64,000 nt of DNA from Rahnella inusitata (GTDB lineage: Bacteria; Pseudomonadota; Gammaproteobacteria; Enterobacterales; Enterobacteriaceae): NCBI RefSeq assembly GCF_003263515.1, contig NZ_JYDE01000025.1, positions 24,660 through 88,659 of the forward strand. The letters run 5' to 3'. Below the pieces are notes generated by a model. The model ran no database searches. It was not told where the DNA came from and was given only the letters and a program-made list of their open reading frames with translations. The position numbers were made by a program, and so were the translations under genes. This document shows positions 40,446 through 51,544 of the stretch, in pieces; within the stretch, counting starts at the first letter, position 1; every line of letters starts with the position of its first letter.

Positions 40446-40937
40446 GGCTTCGAGATTAGCCAGGCAGATAGGTATTGTGTGTTTTTCGTTAAATGCAATA
40501 TAAACAGAGCTCTATTGATTCTATTTATGTAACCTCCGAGCGTCTTGTCTTCTGATTCTAAATCAACAATGGAAACTACTTTTTTATTTTTGAGATCAAA
40601 CACAGTAACTTTACCAAAGAGCATTAATAATATCATTATTAATTGTTAGTGCTTTATTGTTATCGTTCTCTGGAAAAATTCCAAAAAATAATCATCAGGA
40701 TCATCTACCTTCAAAATTATCTTACTTAAATCTAAGTTTTTTCTTAAATAACCAGTTTTTTAGTCGACGATAAACTATCGTTAGGTTGTGGAGTGGAGGT
40801 GAGTATTTCCTCTTTTAAACATGCAGGTTTTATTGTAAAAAGTGTGGAATCTCTGGGTTTTTCCGCTGCAAAACCATGAGTTGAAGAAACGAAAGCAGTA
40901 AACCTGCACAGAGTGATTTTGTTCTGGCGTTCATCAT
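40442..40937 (-). pseudogene. Frame-broken gene for a small exported protein
   Basis: Reading the minus strand from ATG-ATG at 40937/40934, preceded by AAGG, gives a basic start and hydrophobic run (MNARTKSLCAGLLLSF). The frame then breaks. Pieces in other frames continue it: about 40902-40744 (VSSTHGFAAEKPRDS, a signal-peptidase-like site), 40759-40646 (NLDLSKIILKVDDPDDYF), about 40673-40611 (PENDNNKALTINNDI), and 40636-40442 (GKVTVFDLKNKKVVSIVDLE). Each step can be repaired by one base in or next to a homopolymer (for example A6 at 40756-40761, T5 at 40674-40678). The family is unknown to me. The last piece ends in an ATGA overlap with the RTX fragment. Confidence 0.6.
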
Positions 40938-41261
40938 GATGAAGTACCTTGTAAATGTGATTTAATAGTTAATAGCTAGTTCCATAGCGTCTTTTGGATA
41001 TATTATGTATGTCTAAAATATAAATGTATTAAATTATTAATGCCAGAATGTATTATTCTTGATTCTGTGATCTTTATCTCTCAATTAGTCACCATGCTTA
41101 TTATTGTTTTGTATGGTTTATGCATATACATATATAAATTACTATAGATTAAAAATACACGGGGAATTAGTCAGTTAAATGTTGAGTTTGAAGTGGGTTT
41201 TAGTTTTAAATACGCTGGCTTAAAAAGTGCTTCAGGGATGCTTCAAACCATTTTATAGGGA
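40938..41261. other. AT-rich region upstream of hlyB
   Basis: About 324 very AT-rich bases between the divergent broken gene and hlyB. No gene and no ops/JUMPstart element (GGCGGTAG) as found before E. coli hly operons. The hlyB promoter must be here but I cannot pick a convincing pair. Confidence 0.5.
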
Positions 41262-43421
41262 ATGAATAAAACTAATATGTTTTCGTATGAAAATGAACTC
41301 AGCACAGCGCCGAAAATTCAGCCTGATTTTTCTTTATCTGCATTGGTTATTCTTGCTCAGTATCACGGCATAGCTGCCAATCTGGAGGATATCAAGCACC
41401 AGTTCAGTGATGAAACAGGTTCTCTGTCTTCTACTCAGTGGTTATTAGCAGCAAAATCAATAGGCCTGAAAGCAAAGTTAATCAATAAAAAAATTGATCG
41501 CCTCCATTTGATCAGCTTACCCGCAATGGTGTGGAGCGATGATGGCGAGCATTTTATTCTGGCTAATATGGATAATGATAAGTATTTAATACAGGACATT
41601 GCGGCAGGTCATCCGGTTGTACTGTGTCGTGAGGAATTTGAACAACGCTACACCGGTAAACTGATGCTGGTGACATCCCGGGCATCGGTACTGGTCAGTC
41701 TGGCCAAATTCGATTTCACCTGGTTTATTCCAGCAGTGATTAAATACCGTAAGATTTTGTTAGAAGTTCTGGCAGCCTCCGCCGTTATTCAATTTTTTGC
41801 CCTGATAACCCCGATGTTTTTTCAGGTAGTGATGGATAAAGTCCTGGTGCACCGCAGTTTCAGTACGCTGGACGTGGTCGCTGTGGCGCTTTTAGTCATC
41901 GTATTATTTGAAGTCACGCTTGGCGGCCTGCGAACGTATATTTTTGCCCATACTACCAGCCGGATAGACGTCGAGCTGGGGGCTCGGCTCTTTCGTCATC
42001 TCTTTTCCCTGCCGCTGGCCTGGTTTGAAAAGCGGCGCGTAGGCGATACCGTTGCCCGTGTGCGTGAGCTGGAACAAATACGTAATTTCCTCACCGGTCA
42101 GGCCCTCACCTCGGTAATGGATCTCTGCTTTTCATTCATCTTTCTCATCGTGATGTGGTTCTACAGTGGCTGGCTGACGCTGGTTGTGCTCATCTCGCTG
42201 CCTTGTTATGCCATCTGGTCCGCTACCATCAGCCCGGTATTGCGAGCCCGTTTAAACGAAAAGTTTGCGCGCAATGCGGACAGCCAGTCATTTCTGGTGG
42301 AGTCGGTGACGTCTGTTGGCACAATTAAAGCGATGGCGGTTGAGCCTCAGATGACGCGTAACTGGGATCAGCTGTTGGCGTCATATGTTCATGCGGGTCT
42401 GAAGGTTACCCGGCTGGCGACCATCGGACAGCAGGGTGTTCAGCTTATTCAAAAACTGGTCATGGTATCAACGCTGTGGCTGGGCGCACGGTTGGTGATT
42501 GGTGGCGATTTAACGGTCGGGCAACTGATCGCTTTTAATATGCTCGCCGGGCAAGTGGCAGCACCGGTTATTCGCCTCGCTCAACTGTGGCAGGATTTCC
42601 AGCAAGTCGGTATTTCAGTAGCACGGCTTGGGGATATTTTGAATACGCCTACGGAACAAACTGCCAGCCGTTTAGCCTTACCTGAAATCACAGGAAAGAT
42701 AGATTTTGAGCAGGTAAATTTCCGCTATCGGCCTGAGGGTTATGAAGTATTAAGGGATCTGACGCTGACCATTAATGCCCATGAAGTCATCGGCATCGTA
42801 GGCCGTTCAGGTTCCGGGAAAAGTACGCTGACAAAACTGGTGCAACGTTTATATGTGCCCGGGCGCGGAAGGGTGCTGGTTGATGGGAACGATTTAGCAC
42901 TGGCTGACCCGGCGTGGTTACGACGTCAGATAGGCGTGGTGTTGCAGGACAATGTTTTATTAAACCGTACCGTGCGGGAAAATATCGCGCTATCCGAACC
43001 CGGTATGCCGTTGGAGAGAATTATTAATGCTGCAAAACTGGCGGGTGCCCATGAGTTTATTATGGAACTGGCGCAAGGATATGACACCGTGGTCGGAGAG
43101 CAAGGTGCGGGGCTTTCTGGTGGGCAGCGGCAGCGTGTGGCGATTGCAAGAGCGCTGGTCGGGGAGCCAAAAATCTTAATACTGGACGAAGCGACCAGTG
43201 CTTTAGACTATGAGTCTGAACGGGCGATTATGCAGAATATGCAGGCGATTTGTCGTCAGCGTACAGTGCTTATTATTGCCCACCGTCTTTCGACCGTCCG
43301 TTTCGCGCAAAGAATTATCGCCATGGATAAAGGCGAAATTGTCGAACAGGGAACCCACGAAGATCTGTTGCAAATAGAAAATGGTTATTACCGTTTCCTG
43401 CATGATCTTCAATCGGCGTGA
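41262..43421 (+). CDS. hlyB: HlyB-type type I secretion ABC transporter/permease
   Basis: 719 aa, strongly like E. coli HlyB (707) over its whole length. N-terminal C39-like domain without the catalytic Cys ([29 protein letters not shown]), as in RTX exporters that recognise an uncleaved substrate. Then the six-helix membrane domain from [16 protein letters not shown], with [15 protein letters not shown] and [19 protein letters not shown]. The ATPase has Walker [13 protein letters not shown] (about 515), signature [15 protein letters not shown] (about 615), and Walker [13 protein letters not shown] (about 637). Ribosome site TAGGGA five bases before the ATG. It exports RTX proteins with HlyD and TolC. 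All motifs are intact. Confidence 0.94.
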   Translation: MNKTNMFSYENELSTAPKIQPDFSLSALVILAQYHGIAANLEDIKHQFSDETGSLSSTQWLLAAKSIGLKAKLINKKIDRLHLISLPAMVWSDDGEHFILANMDNDKYLIQDIAAGHPVVLCREEFEQRYTGKLMLVTSRASVLVSLAKFDFTWFIPAVIKYRKILLEVLAASAVIQFFALITPMFFQVVMDKVLVHRSFSTLDVVAVALLVIVLFEVTLGGLRTYIFAHTTSRIDVELGARLFRHLFSLPLAWFEKRRVGDTVARVRELEQIRNFLTGQALTSVMDLCFSFIFLIVMWFYSGWLTLVVLISLPCYAIWSATISPVLRARLNEKFARNADSQSFLVESVTSVGTIKAMAVEPQMTRNWDQLLASYVHAGLKVTRLATIGQQGVQLIQKLVMVSTLWLGARLVIGGDLTVGQLIAFNMLAGQVAAPVIRLAQLWQDFQQVGISVARLGDILNTPTEQTASRLALPEITGKIDFEQVNFRYRPEGYEVLRDLTLTINAHEVIGIVGRSGSGKSTLTKLVQRLYVPGRGRVLVDGNDLALADPAWLRRQIGVVLQDNVLLNRTVRENIALSEPGMPLERIINAAKLAGAHEFIMELAQGYDTVVGEQGAGLSGGQRQRVAIARALVGEPKILILDEATSALDYESERAIMQNMQAICRQRTVLIIAHRLSTVRFAQRIIAMDKGEIVEQGTHEDLLQIENGYYRFLHDLQSA

Positions 43422-43458
43422 TTTTTTTTAAAACATTAAAATTCTATTCATCATAAAT

Positions 43459-44892
43459 ATGAAAATTTTTATTCATGCATCAAAAGAATTATGCGGTAAA
43501 TATTATCGGGTATGGCGAGAGATCTGGAAATTACGAACCCGCTTAGATCCGCCGAAGCGTGACGGCGATGAGCGGGTATTTCTCCCTGCGAACCTGGAAA
43601 TTACAGAGACGCCGATTTCTGCCGCGCCTAAATATATTGCACGGACAATTATATTTTTTACGATTATTGCTTTCCTGTGGGCCCTGATTGGGAAGATTGA
43701 TATTGTGGCGGTAACACAAGGAAAAACAATTGTTACGGGGCACAGTAAACAAATTCAATCGCTGGAAACCTCAGTTGTTAAAAATATTTATGTCAAGAAC
43801 GGGGATTATGTCCGTGCAGGGCAAAAAATTATTGAGCTAAGCGGAATTGGCTCTGACAGTGACTCTGAGCAATCCAGGCGTGCTTTGGAAGCGGCGCAGC
43901 TGACAAAATTGCGTAACGATGCCCTGATGGACGTTATAGAGAAAGGCGGAGTGATAAAAATTGATAAATCTGAAGCCAGACTAGCGGGATTAAAAGAACC
44001 CGAGGTGATAGCCGCAGAGGAATTAGCGAGAAATCAATTCGAGGCATGGTCGGCGGAGAATGACAAGTTACAGGCGATTCTCAGCCAACATTTAGCAGAG
44101 TTGCGTTCTAATCAGGATCAGGTTCATAAACTTGAGCAAATAAAAAAAATAGAACTACAACGTTCAAAAGATTATCAGGCGCTTCTTGAAAAGAAATATC
44201 TCTCTCAGCATGAGTATTTTGAGCAGGACAGTAAGACTATTCAGAACGAGCATGATCTCAGAAGTTTGCGCAATCAAACGCAACAAATTGAAGAAAGCAT
44301 TCATCAGGCTGAACAGGAAAAACGCCTGAATATTCAAACGTTCCACCGCGATACGCTGGACGCACTTCGTGAGGCTAATGAACAAATTCCTCAACTGCGC
44401 GGGCAACTGGAAAAGGCGGAGCAGCGGCAGTCGCTGATGAACCTGAAGGCACCGGTTGACGGAACCGTGCAGCAAATGGCTTTTCATACGCTGGGTGGCG
44501 TCGTTATGGAAGGGCAGGCAATCATGACAATTGTCCCTCTCGACGATAAAATTGAAGTTGAAACGATGATCGCCAATAAAGATATTGGTTTTGTGAATGT
44601 GGGTCAGGATGTTGTCGTCAAAATTGAATCTTTTCCTTATACCCGTTACGGTTACATCACGGGTAAAGTAACCAGCGTCAGTTTTGATGCGATCGAAAAT
44701 GAGAAGCTGGGATTAGTTTTCAGCGCAATAGTCTCGCTCGATAAAAATTACCTGCTGGTTGAAGGTAAGCGGATTAATCTGGTCGCGGGCATGAATGTCA
44801 GCGCTGAAATCAAAACAGGTAAACGGAAAGTCATCGACTATCTCCTTAGTCCGCTGCAGACCAAAGTGGATGAGAGTTTTAAAGAACGCTAG
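43459..44892 (+). CDS. hlyD: HlyD-type periplasmic adaptor of type I secretion
   Basis: 477 aa, same length as E. coli HlyD (478). Short cytoplasmic N-terminus (WREIWKLRTRLDPPKRDGDERVFLPANLE, in which HlyD touches the substrate), one membrane helix at about 54-74, a long alpha-hairpin with coiled coil, and a barrel-sandwich domain. The C-terminal signature IGFVNVGQDVVVKIESFPYTRYGYITGKV is close to HlyD. 37 bases after hlyB. No good ribosome site is seen, so translation may depend on coupling. TolC would have to come from elsewhere in the genome. Confidence 0.93.
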   Translation: MKIFIHASKELCGKYYRVWREIWKLRTRLDPPKRDGDERVFLPANLEITETPISAAPKYIARTIIFFTIIAFLWALIGKIDIVAVTQGKTIVTGHSKQIQSLETSVVKNIYVKNGDYVRAGQKIIELSGIGSDSDSEQSRRALEAAQLTKLRNDALMDVIEKGGVIKIDKSEARLAGLKEPEVIAAEELARNQFEAWSAENDKLQAILSQHLAELRSNQDQVHKLEQIKKIELQRSKDYQALLEKKYLSQHEYFEQDSKTIQNEHDLRSLRNQTQQIEESIHQAEQEKRLNIQTFHRDTLDALREANEQIPQLRGQLEKAEQRQSLMNLKAPVDGTVQQMAFHTLGGVVMEGQAIMTIVPLDDKIEVETMIANKDIGFVNVGQDVVVKIESFPYTRYGYITGKVTSVSFDAIENEKLGLVFSAIVSLDKNYLLVEGKRINLVAGMNVSAEIKTGKRKVIDYLLSPLQTKVDESFKER

Positions 44893-45117
44893 TGCATGAT
44901 GGTGTTTATTCACAAAAGTGAATCGTTATGCGAAGTGGCTTTTTGCGCATTTTTTCAGCCTTTTTCTCTATTAGTTCCAGTTTGGCTGTTTGGTTAACAC
45001 AAATCATTTAAGTTGGTAACCTTAAATCAGATGCTTTTTACTGATATTAACCAGCCTGTATCATAATTTTCTAATTATGAGGCAATTTTGCTGGCTACCC
45101 GATAACAGGGTGGCTAA

Positions 45118-45984
<867 letters not shown>

Positions 45985-46032
45985 TAAATGATTTAGATGT
46001 GATGTGGTTGTTTTGGTCATAATGTTTTGATA

Positions 46033-46065
46033 AAAGGGCAGTTCCTTGATTGCCCTTCTCTTTTT
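46033..46065 (+). terminator. dapB terminator
   Basis: AAGGGCA / TGCCCTT stem with a 10-base loop, then a pyrimidine and T run, about 50 bases after the dapB stop. Confidence 0.75.
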
Positions 46066-46323
46066 ATTTAAAAATACGGACTTAATCAAAATATTTTATC
46101 CTCGCTTGTATTTGTTCTGGTTTATGTTGTTTTTTACATGCGAGTTGTGCGTTTTTTAAACTCAGCCTTTCTCCGTCATTGACCCCTACCCACTTTTATC
46201 ACTGTTTTTCAGACATCGTCTTCCGCAAACGGTTACTATGCTTACTTAGGCTATGCTTTTGTGGCTGTGATGAAGCCTTTTCACTGAGTTGTGCGAAAAA
46301 TAGAGAAATAGTGGTGCTTTTGG

Positions 46324-46352
46324 TAGACAAACCGAACTGCCCTCATTAGAAT
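46324..46352 (+). promoter_or_regulatory. carAB upstream promoter P1 (pyrimidine-type)
   Basis: TAGACA, 17-base spacer, TAGAAT, then GCGCCCAATTTGCC much as in E. coli carAB P1. Lies 110 bases before the carA start. Confidence 0.7.
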
Positions 46353-46413
46353 GCGCCCAATTTGCCGAAAATTGGCTTCCGGAGCGATTTTTGCATTGAT
46401 TTAGATCGGGTTA

Positions 46414-46450
46414 TCTGAATTAATATGCAAATATTGTGATTTATTATTCT
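46414..46450 (+). promoter_or_regulatory. ArgR boxes at the downstream carAB promoter
   Basis: TCTGAATTAATATGCAAA and TGTGATTTATTATTCTTG are two adjacent ARG-box-like sequences, nearly the same as the E. coli carAB operator. They end about 12 bases before the carA start. Confidence 0.75.
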
Positions 46451-46461
46451 TGGAGGATGCT

Positions 46462-47619
46462 TTGATAAAGTCAGCGCTATTGGTTCTGGAAGACGGAACC
46501 CAATTCCACGGTCGGGCCATCGGGGCAGAAGGTTCGGCAGTGGGGGAAGTGGTCTTCAATACGTCGATGACCGGTTATCAAGAAATCCTCACTGATCCTT
46601 CCTATTCCCGCCAGATTGTCACTCTCACTTATCCCCATATCGGTAACGTCGGCACCAATGCCGCAGACGCAGAATCTTCCGCAGTACACGCTCAGGGCCT
46701 GGTCATTCGCGACTTACCTCTTATTGCCAGTAACTACCGCAGTGAAGAAAACCTTTCTGATTACCTCAAGCGCAACAACATCGTAGCCATCGCCGACATT
46801 GATACCCGCAAGCTGACCCGTCTGTTACGTGAAAAAGGCGCACAGAACGGCTGCATTATCGTGGGCGATTCTCCGGATGCCGAACTGGCGCTGCAAAAAG
46901 CCAAAGCGTTCCCGGGCCTGAAAGGGATGGATCTGGCGAAAGAAGTGACCACCGCAGAATCCTACAGCTGGCAGCAAGGTAGCTGGACGCTAGAAGGCGA
47001 GCTGCCGGAAGCGAAGAAAGAAGAAGAACTGCCTTTCCACGTGGTGGCTTACGACTACGGCGCAAAACGCAACATCCTGCGCATGCTGGTGGATCGCGGT
47101 TGCCGCCTGACGGTCGTGCCGGCGCAAACGCCTGCTGCTGACGTGCTGAAACTTAATCCGGATGGCATCTTCCTGTCCAACGGCCCGGGTGACCCGGAGC
47201 CTTGCGATTACGCCATCGCTGCCATCCAAACGTTCCTCGAAACGGATATTCCAGTCTTCGGTATCTGCCTCGGCCATCAGTTACTGGCATTAGCCAGCGG
47301 CGCAAAAACGCTGAAAATGAAACTGGGCCACCACGGCGGTAACCATCCGGTTAAAGATATCGACAACAATGTGGTGATGATTACCGCGCAAAACCACGGC
47401 TTCGCAGTAGATGAAAACAATCTGCCCGCGAACCTGCGCGTGACCCACAAATCGCTGTTCGACCATACGGTTCAGGGCATCCACCGCACGGACAAACCGG
47501 CATTCAGCTTCCAGGGTCACCCTGAAGCCAGCCCTGGCCCGCACGATGCTGCGCCGCTTTTCGATCACTTCATCGAACTGATTAACGCTTTCCGCGCTTC
47601 TCACAACAACGCCAAATAA
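46462..47619 (+). CDS. carA: Carbamoyl-phosphate synthase small subunit CarA
   Basis: 385 aa glutaminase subunit supplying ammonia to CarB. The start is TTG at 46462 ([14 protein letters not shown]) with GGAGG five bases upstream; a TTG 12 bases earlier overlaps this site and is rejected. UUG initiation is also used in E. coli carA. Catalytic Cys in [15 protein letters not shown], partners in [14 protein letters not shown]. Starts the carAB operon, controlled by P1 and ArgR boxes. Confidence 0.97.
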   Translation: MIKSALLVLEDGTQFHGRAIGAEGSAVGEVVFNTSMTGYQEILTDPSYSRQIVTLTYPHIGNVGTNAADAESSAVHAQGLVIRDLPLIASNYRSEENLSDYLKRNNIVAIADIDTRKLTRLLREKGAQNGCIIVGDSPDAELALQKAKAFPGLKGMDLAKEVTTAESYSWQQGSWTLEGELPEAKKEEELPFHVVAYDYGAKRNILRMLVDRGCRLTVVPAQTPAADVLKLNPDGIFLSNGPGDPEPCDYAIAAIQTFLETDIPVFGICLGHQLLALASGAKTLKMKLGHHGGNHPVKDIDNNVVMITAQNHGFAVDENNLPANLRVTHKSLFDHTVQGIHRTDKPAFSFQGHPEASPGPHDAAPLFDHFIELINAFRASHNNAK

Positions 47620-47634
47620 CAGGAGCGAATAAAA

Positions 47635-50600
47635 ATGCCAAAACGTACAGACATAAAAAGCATCCTGATCCTCGGCGCCGGCCCGATTGTCATCGGCCAG
47701 GCTTGTGAATTTGACTACTCGGGTGCACAGGCGTGTAAAGCGCTGCGCGAAGAAGGTTACCGCGTCATTCTGGTGAACTCGAACCCGGCGACCATCATGA
47801 CTGACCCGGACATGGCCGATGCGACTTACATCGAGCCCATCACCTGGGAAGTGGTACGCAAAATCATCGAAAAAGAGCGCCCGGACGCTGTGCTGCCAAC
47901 CATGGGCGGCCAGACCGCGCTGAACTGTGCGCTGGAACTGGAACGTCAGGGCGTGCTGGAAGAATTCGGCGTGACCATGATTGGCGCGACCGCAGATGCC
48001 ATTGATAAAGCTGAAGACCGCCGCCGTTTCGATGTGGCGATGAAAAAAATCGGTCTGGATACGGCGCGTTCGGGCATCGCCCACACAATGGAAGAAGCGC
48101 TGGCGGTTGCCGCTGACGTCGGCTTCCCGTGCATCATCCGTCCTTCATTTACCATGGGCGGCACCGGTGGCGGTATCGCGTATAACCGCGAAGAGTTTGA
48201 AGAGATTTGCGAACGCGGTCTGGATCTTTCCCCGACCAAAGAGCTGCTGATTGATGAGTCGCTGATTGGCTGGAAAGAGTACGAGATGGAAGTGGTGCGT
48301 GATAAAAACGACAACTGCATCATCGTCTGCTCTATCGAAAACTTCGATGCAATGGGTATCCACACCGGTGACTCCATCACCGTGGCACCGGCGCAGACCC
48401 TGACCGACAAAGAATATCAAATCATGCGTAACGCCTCGATGGCGGTACTGCGTGAAATCGGCGTTGAAACCGGTGGCTCCAACGTGCAGTTCTCGGTGAA
48501 CCCGAAAAATGGCCGTCTGATTGTTATCGAAATGAACCCACGCGTCTCCCGCTCCTCCGCGCTGGCATCAAAAGCGACTGGCTTCCCGATTGCGAAAGTA
48601 GCGGCCAAACTGGCGGTAGGTTATACCCTCGATGAACTGATGAACGACATCACCGGCGGCAAAACGCCTGCGTCATTCGAACCGTCCATCGACTATGTTG
48701 TGACGAAAATTCCTCGCTTTAACTTCGAAAAATTTGCCGGTGCTAATGACCGTCTGACCACGCAGATGAAATCTGTCGGCGAAGTGATGGCAATCGGTCG
48801 CACACAGCAGGAATCCCTGCAAAAAGCGTTGCGCGGTCTGGAAGTTGGCGCAAGCGGCTTCGACCCGAAAGTGAGTCTGGATGATCCGGAAGCGCTGACC
48901 AAAATCCGTCGCGAACTGAAAGAAGCCGGTGCCGAGCGTATCTGGTACATCGCTGACGCCTTCCGCGCCGGGATGTCCGTGGACGGTATCTTCAACCTGA
49001 CCAACGTTGACCGCTGGTTCCTGGTGCAGATTGAAGAGCTGGTGAAACTGGAAAACGAAGTTGCCGAAGGCGGCTTCAATATACTGACGCATGATTATCT
49101 GCGTATGCTTAAACGTAAAGGCTTTGCTGACCTGCGTCTGGCGACCCTGGTGGGCGTTTCAGAAAGTGAAGTCCGCAAACTGCGCCACAAATACAATCTG
49201 CATCCGGTCTACAAGCGTGTGGATACCTGCGCGGCGGAATTCTCCACCGATACCGCCTACATGTACTCCACATACGAAGAAGAGTGCGAATCCAACCCGA
49301 CTAACGACAAGCCAAAAATCATGGTGTTGGGCGGTGGTCCAAACCGTATCGGTCAGGGCATTGAGTTCGATTACTGCTGCGTACATGCCTCACTGGCGCT
49401 GCGTGAAGATGGTTACGAAACCATCATGGTGAACTGTAACCCGGAAACCGTATCCACCGATTACGACACTTCAGACCGTCTGTATTTCGAATCCGTAACC
49501 CTGGAAGACGTGCTGGAAATCGTGCGCATCGAGAAGCCAAAAGGCGTCATCGTGCAGTACGGCGGCCAGACTCCGCTGAAGCTGGCGCGTGAACTCGAAG
49601 CCGCTGGCGTGCCAATTATCGGCACCAGCCCGGACGCGATTGACCGCGCCGAAGACCGTGAGCGTTTCCAGCAGGCGGTTCACCGTCTGGGCCTGAAACA
49701 GCCGGCGAACGCCACCGTAGCGACCATCGAACAGGCGGTTGAGAAAGCCAGCGGTCTGGGTTATCCGCTGGTGGTGCGCCCGTCTTATGTTCTGGGTGGC
49801 CGCGCGATGGAAATCGTGTATGACGAAATCGACCTGCGCCGTTACTTCCAAAACGCCGTCAGCGTCTCCAACGACGCGCCGGTTCTGCTGGATCGCTTCC
49901 TGGATGATGCGGTCGAAGTAGACGTCGATGCTATCTGCGACGGCGAACGCGTACTGATTGGCGGCATAATGGAGCATATCGAGCAGGCTGGCGTGCACTC
50001 CGGTGACTCCGCATGTTCGCTGCCGTGCTACACGCTGAGCAAAGAAATTCAGGACGTGATGCGCCAGCAGGTTGAGAAACTGGCCTTTGAGCTGAGCGTT
50101 CGTGGCCTGATGAACGTCCAGTTCGCGGTGAAGAATAACGAAGTTTATCTGATTGAAGTCAACCCGCGCGCCGCGCGTACTGTGCCGTTCGTCTCTAAAG
50201 CGACCGGTGTACCGCTGGCGAAAGTGGCTGCCCGCGTAATGGCTGGTCAGACGCTGGCGCAGCAGGGCATCACAGAAGAAGTCATCCCGCCTTACTACTC
50301 CGTCAAAGAAGTGGTGTTGCCGTTCAACAAATTCCCTGGCGTTGACCCGATTCTGGGGCCAGAAATGCGTTCTACCGGTGAAGTCATGGGCGTCGGACGC
50401 ACCTTCGCTGAAGCCTTTGCCAAAGCGCAGCTCGGCAGTAACTCCGGCATGAAGAAAGCGGGGCGCGCGCTGTTGTCTGTGCGTGAAGGCGATAAAGGTC
50501 GCGTAGTCGATTTGGCGGCGAAACTGCTCAAACGCGGCTTCGAGCTGGATGCGACGCACGGGACCGCAGTCGTACTGGGCGAAGCCGGGATAAACCCGCG

Positions 50601-50859
50601 CCTGGTCAACAAGGTGCATGAAGGCCGTCCACACATTCAGGACCGTATTAAAAACGGTGAGTATGTGTACATTGTCAACACCACGGCGGGCCGTCAGGCG
50701 ATTGAAGATTCCAAGCTGATTCGTCGCAGCGCACTGCAATACAAAGTGCATTACGACACCACGCTGAACGGCGGATTCGCCACGGCGATGGCGCTGTCTT
50801 CCGACCCGACTGAGCAGGTGATTTCAGTGCAGGAAATGCACGCGAAAATCAAAGGCTAA
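47635..50859 (+). CDS. carB: Carbamoyl-phosphate synthase large subunit CarB
   Basis: 1074 aa. Two homologous ATP-grasp halves (carboxyphosphate and carbamoyl-phosphate sites) can be seen by the repeated [19 protein letters not shown] / [19 protein letters not shown] and [16 protein letters not shown] / [16 protein letters not shown]; an oligomerisation domain lies between them and the MGS-like allosteric domain (UMP, IMP, ornithine) is at the C-terminus. Makes carbamoyl phosphate for arginine and pyrimidines. 15 bases after carA. Confidence 0.99.
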   Translation: MPKRTDIKSILILGAGPIVIGQACEFDYSGAQACKALREEGYRVILVNSNPATIMTDPDMADATYIEPITWEVVRKIIEKERPDAVLPTMGGQTALNCALELERQGVLEEFGVTMIGATADAIDKAEDRRRFDVAMKKIGLDTARSGIAHTMEEALAVAADVGFPCIIRPSFTMGGTGGGIAYNREEFEEICERGLDLSPTKELLIDESLIGWKEYEMEVVRDKNDNCIIVCSIENFDAMGIHTGDSITVAPAQTLTDKEYQIMRNASMAVLREIGVETGGSNVQFSVNPKNGRLIVIEMNPRVSRSSALASKATGFPIAKVAAKLAVGYTLDELMNDITGGKTPASFEPSIDYVVTKIPRFNFEKFAGANDRLTTQMKSVGEVMAIGRTQQESLQKALRGLEVGASGFDPKVSLDDPEALTKIRRELKEAGAERIWYIADAFRAGMSVDGIFNLTNVDRWFLVQIEELVKLENEVAEGGFNILTHDYLRMLKRKGFADLRLATLVGVSESEVRKLRHKYNLHPVYKRVDTCAAEFSTDTAYMYSTYEEECESNPTNDKPKIMVLGGGPNRIGQGIEFDYCCVHASLALREDGYETIMVNCNPETVSTDYDTSDRLYFESVTLEDVLEIVRIEKPKGVIVQYGGQTPLKLARELEAAGVPIIGTSPDAIDRAEDRERFQQAVHRLGLKQPANATVATIEQAVEKASGLGYPLVVRPSYVLGGRAMEIVYDEIDLRRYFQNAVSVSNDAPVLLDRFLDDAVEVDVDAICDGERVLIGGIMEHIEQAGVHSGDSACSLPCYTLSKEIQDVMRQQVEKLAFELSVRGLMNVQFAVKNNEVYLIEVNPRAARTVPFVSKATGVPLAKVAARVMAGQTLAQQGITEEVIPPYYSVKEVVLPFNKFPGVDPILGPEMRSTGEVMGVGRTFAEAFAKAQLGSNSGMKKAGRALLSVREGDKGRVVDLAAKLLKRGFELDATHGTAVVLGEAGINPRLVNKVHEGRPHIQDRIKNGEYVYIVNTTAGRQAIEDSKLIRRSALQYKVHYDTTLNGGFATAMALSSDPTEQVISVQEMHAKIKG

Positions 50860-50876
50860 TGGCATAATCGGTTAGC

Positions 50877-50905
50877 AAAAGGCGCGGCGAAAGCTGCGCC
50901 TTTTT
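50877..50905 (+). terminator. carAB terminator
   Basis: AAAAGGCGC-GC / GC-GCGCCTTTTT stem with a GAAA loop, 18 bases after the carB stop. Confidence 0.9.
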
Positions 50906-50983
50906 CATTTTATCCATCCGACTTTCACCACAATGTCGAAAGTTGCGTATGCTGAAGTAAATAAAATAAGACAAGAGACCTGC

Positions 50984-51544
50984 ATGATTTTAATCATTTA
51001 CGCCCATCCTTATCCGCGCCATTCGCGGGCCAATCAGGGATTACTCGCGGCGGTAAAAGACCTGCCGAACGTGGAAATTCGTTCACTGTACGATCTTTAC
51101 CCCGACTTCAACATTGATGTGAATGCCGAACAAAAAGCCGTTGAACGCGCAGATATGGTGGTGTTCCAGCATCCTATCCAATGGTACAGCCTGCCACCGT
51201 TGCTGAAATTGTGGATCGATAAAGTGCTGGAGCACGGCTGGGCTTACGGTCACGAAGGCAACGCGCTGAACGGCAAACATTGTCTTTGGGCAGTGACCAC
51301 CGGCGGTGACGAGCATCATTTTGAACTCGGCGATCACCCGAATTTCGACGTGCTGGCGCAGCCTTTACAGGCGACGGCGGTCTACTGCGGCATGCACTGG
51401 CAGCCATACTTTGCGGTGCACAATACGTTTATCTGCGATGAAGTCGCGCTGAAAGCGGCGGGCGAAGAGTACCGCAGGCGCTTAAGCGCATGCCTTAGTC
51501 TGAAAGAAGGCTGTGCGCCGGAGGTCGAAAATGGACAACCATAA
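50984..51544 (+). CDS. kefF: KefF, ancillary quinone oxidoreductase of the KefC K+ efflux system
   Basis: 186 aa flavodoxin-like protein required for full KefC activity. The start at 50984 ([18 protein letters not shown]) is the family start; an in-frame ATG further up adds 17 residues. [28 protein letters not shown] and [13 protein letters not shown] are conserved. Overlaps kefC by 14 bases. Confidence 0.95.
   Translation: MILIIYAHPYPRHSRANQGLLAAVKDLPNVEIRSLYDLYPDFNIDVNAEQKAVERADMVVFQHPIQWYSLPPLLKLWIDKVLEHGWAYGHEGNALNGKHCLWAVTTGGDEHHFELGDHPNFDVLAQPLQATAVYCGMHWQPYFAVHNTFICDEVALKAAGEEYRRRLSACLSLKEGCAPEVENGQP

Noticed and set aside
40938..41261. An ops/JUMPstart element for RfaH control of hlyBD
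   Set aside because: I looked for GGCGGTAG and related sequence upstream of hlyB and found none.
44904..44954. A terminator after hlyD
   Set aside because: There is a short ATTCAC/GTGAAT stem and a later T-run, but they are not arranged as a convincing intrinsic terminator.
49471..50751. A 426-codon open frame antisense to carB
   Set aside because: Shadow of carB with no start signal or recognisable domain.
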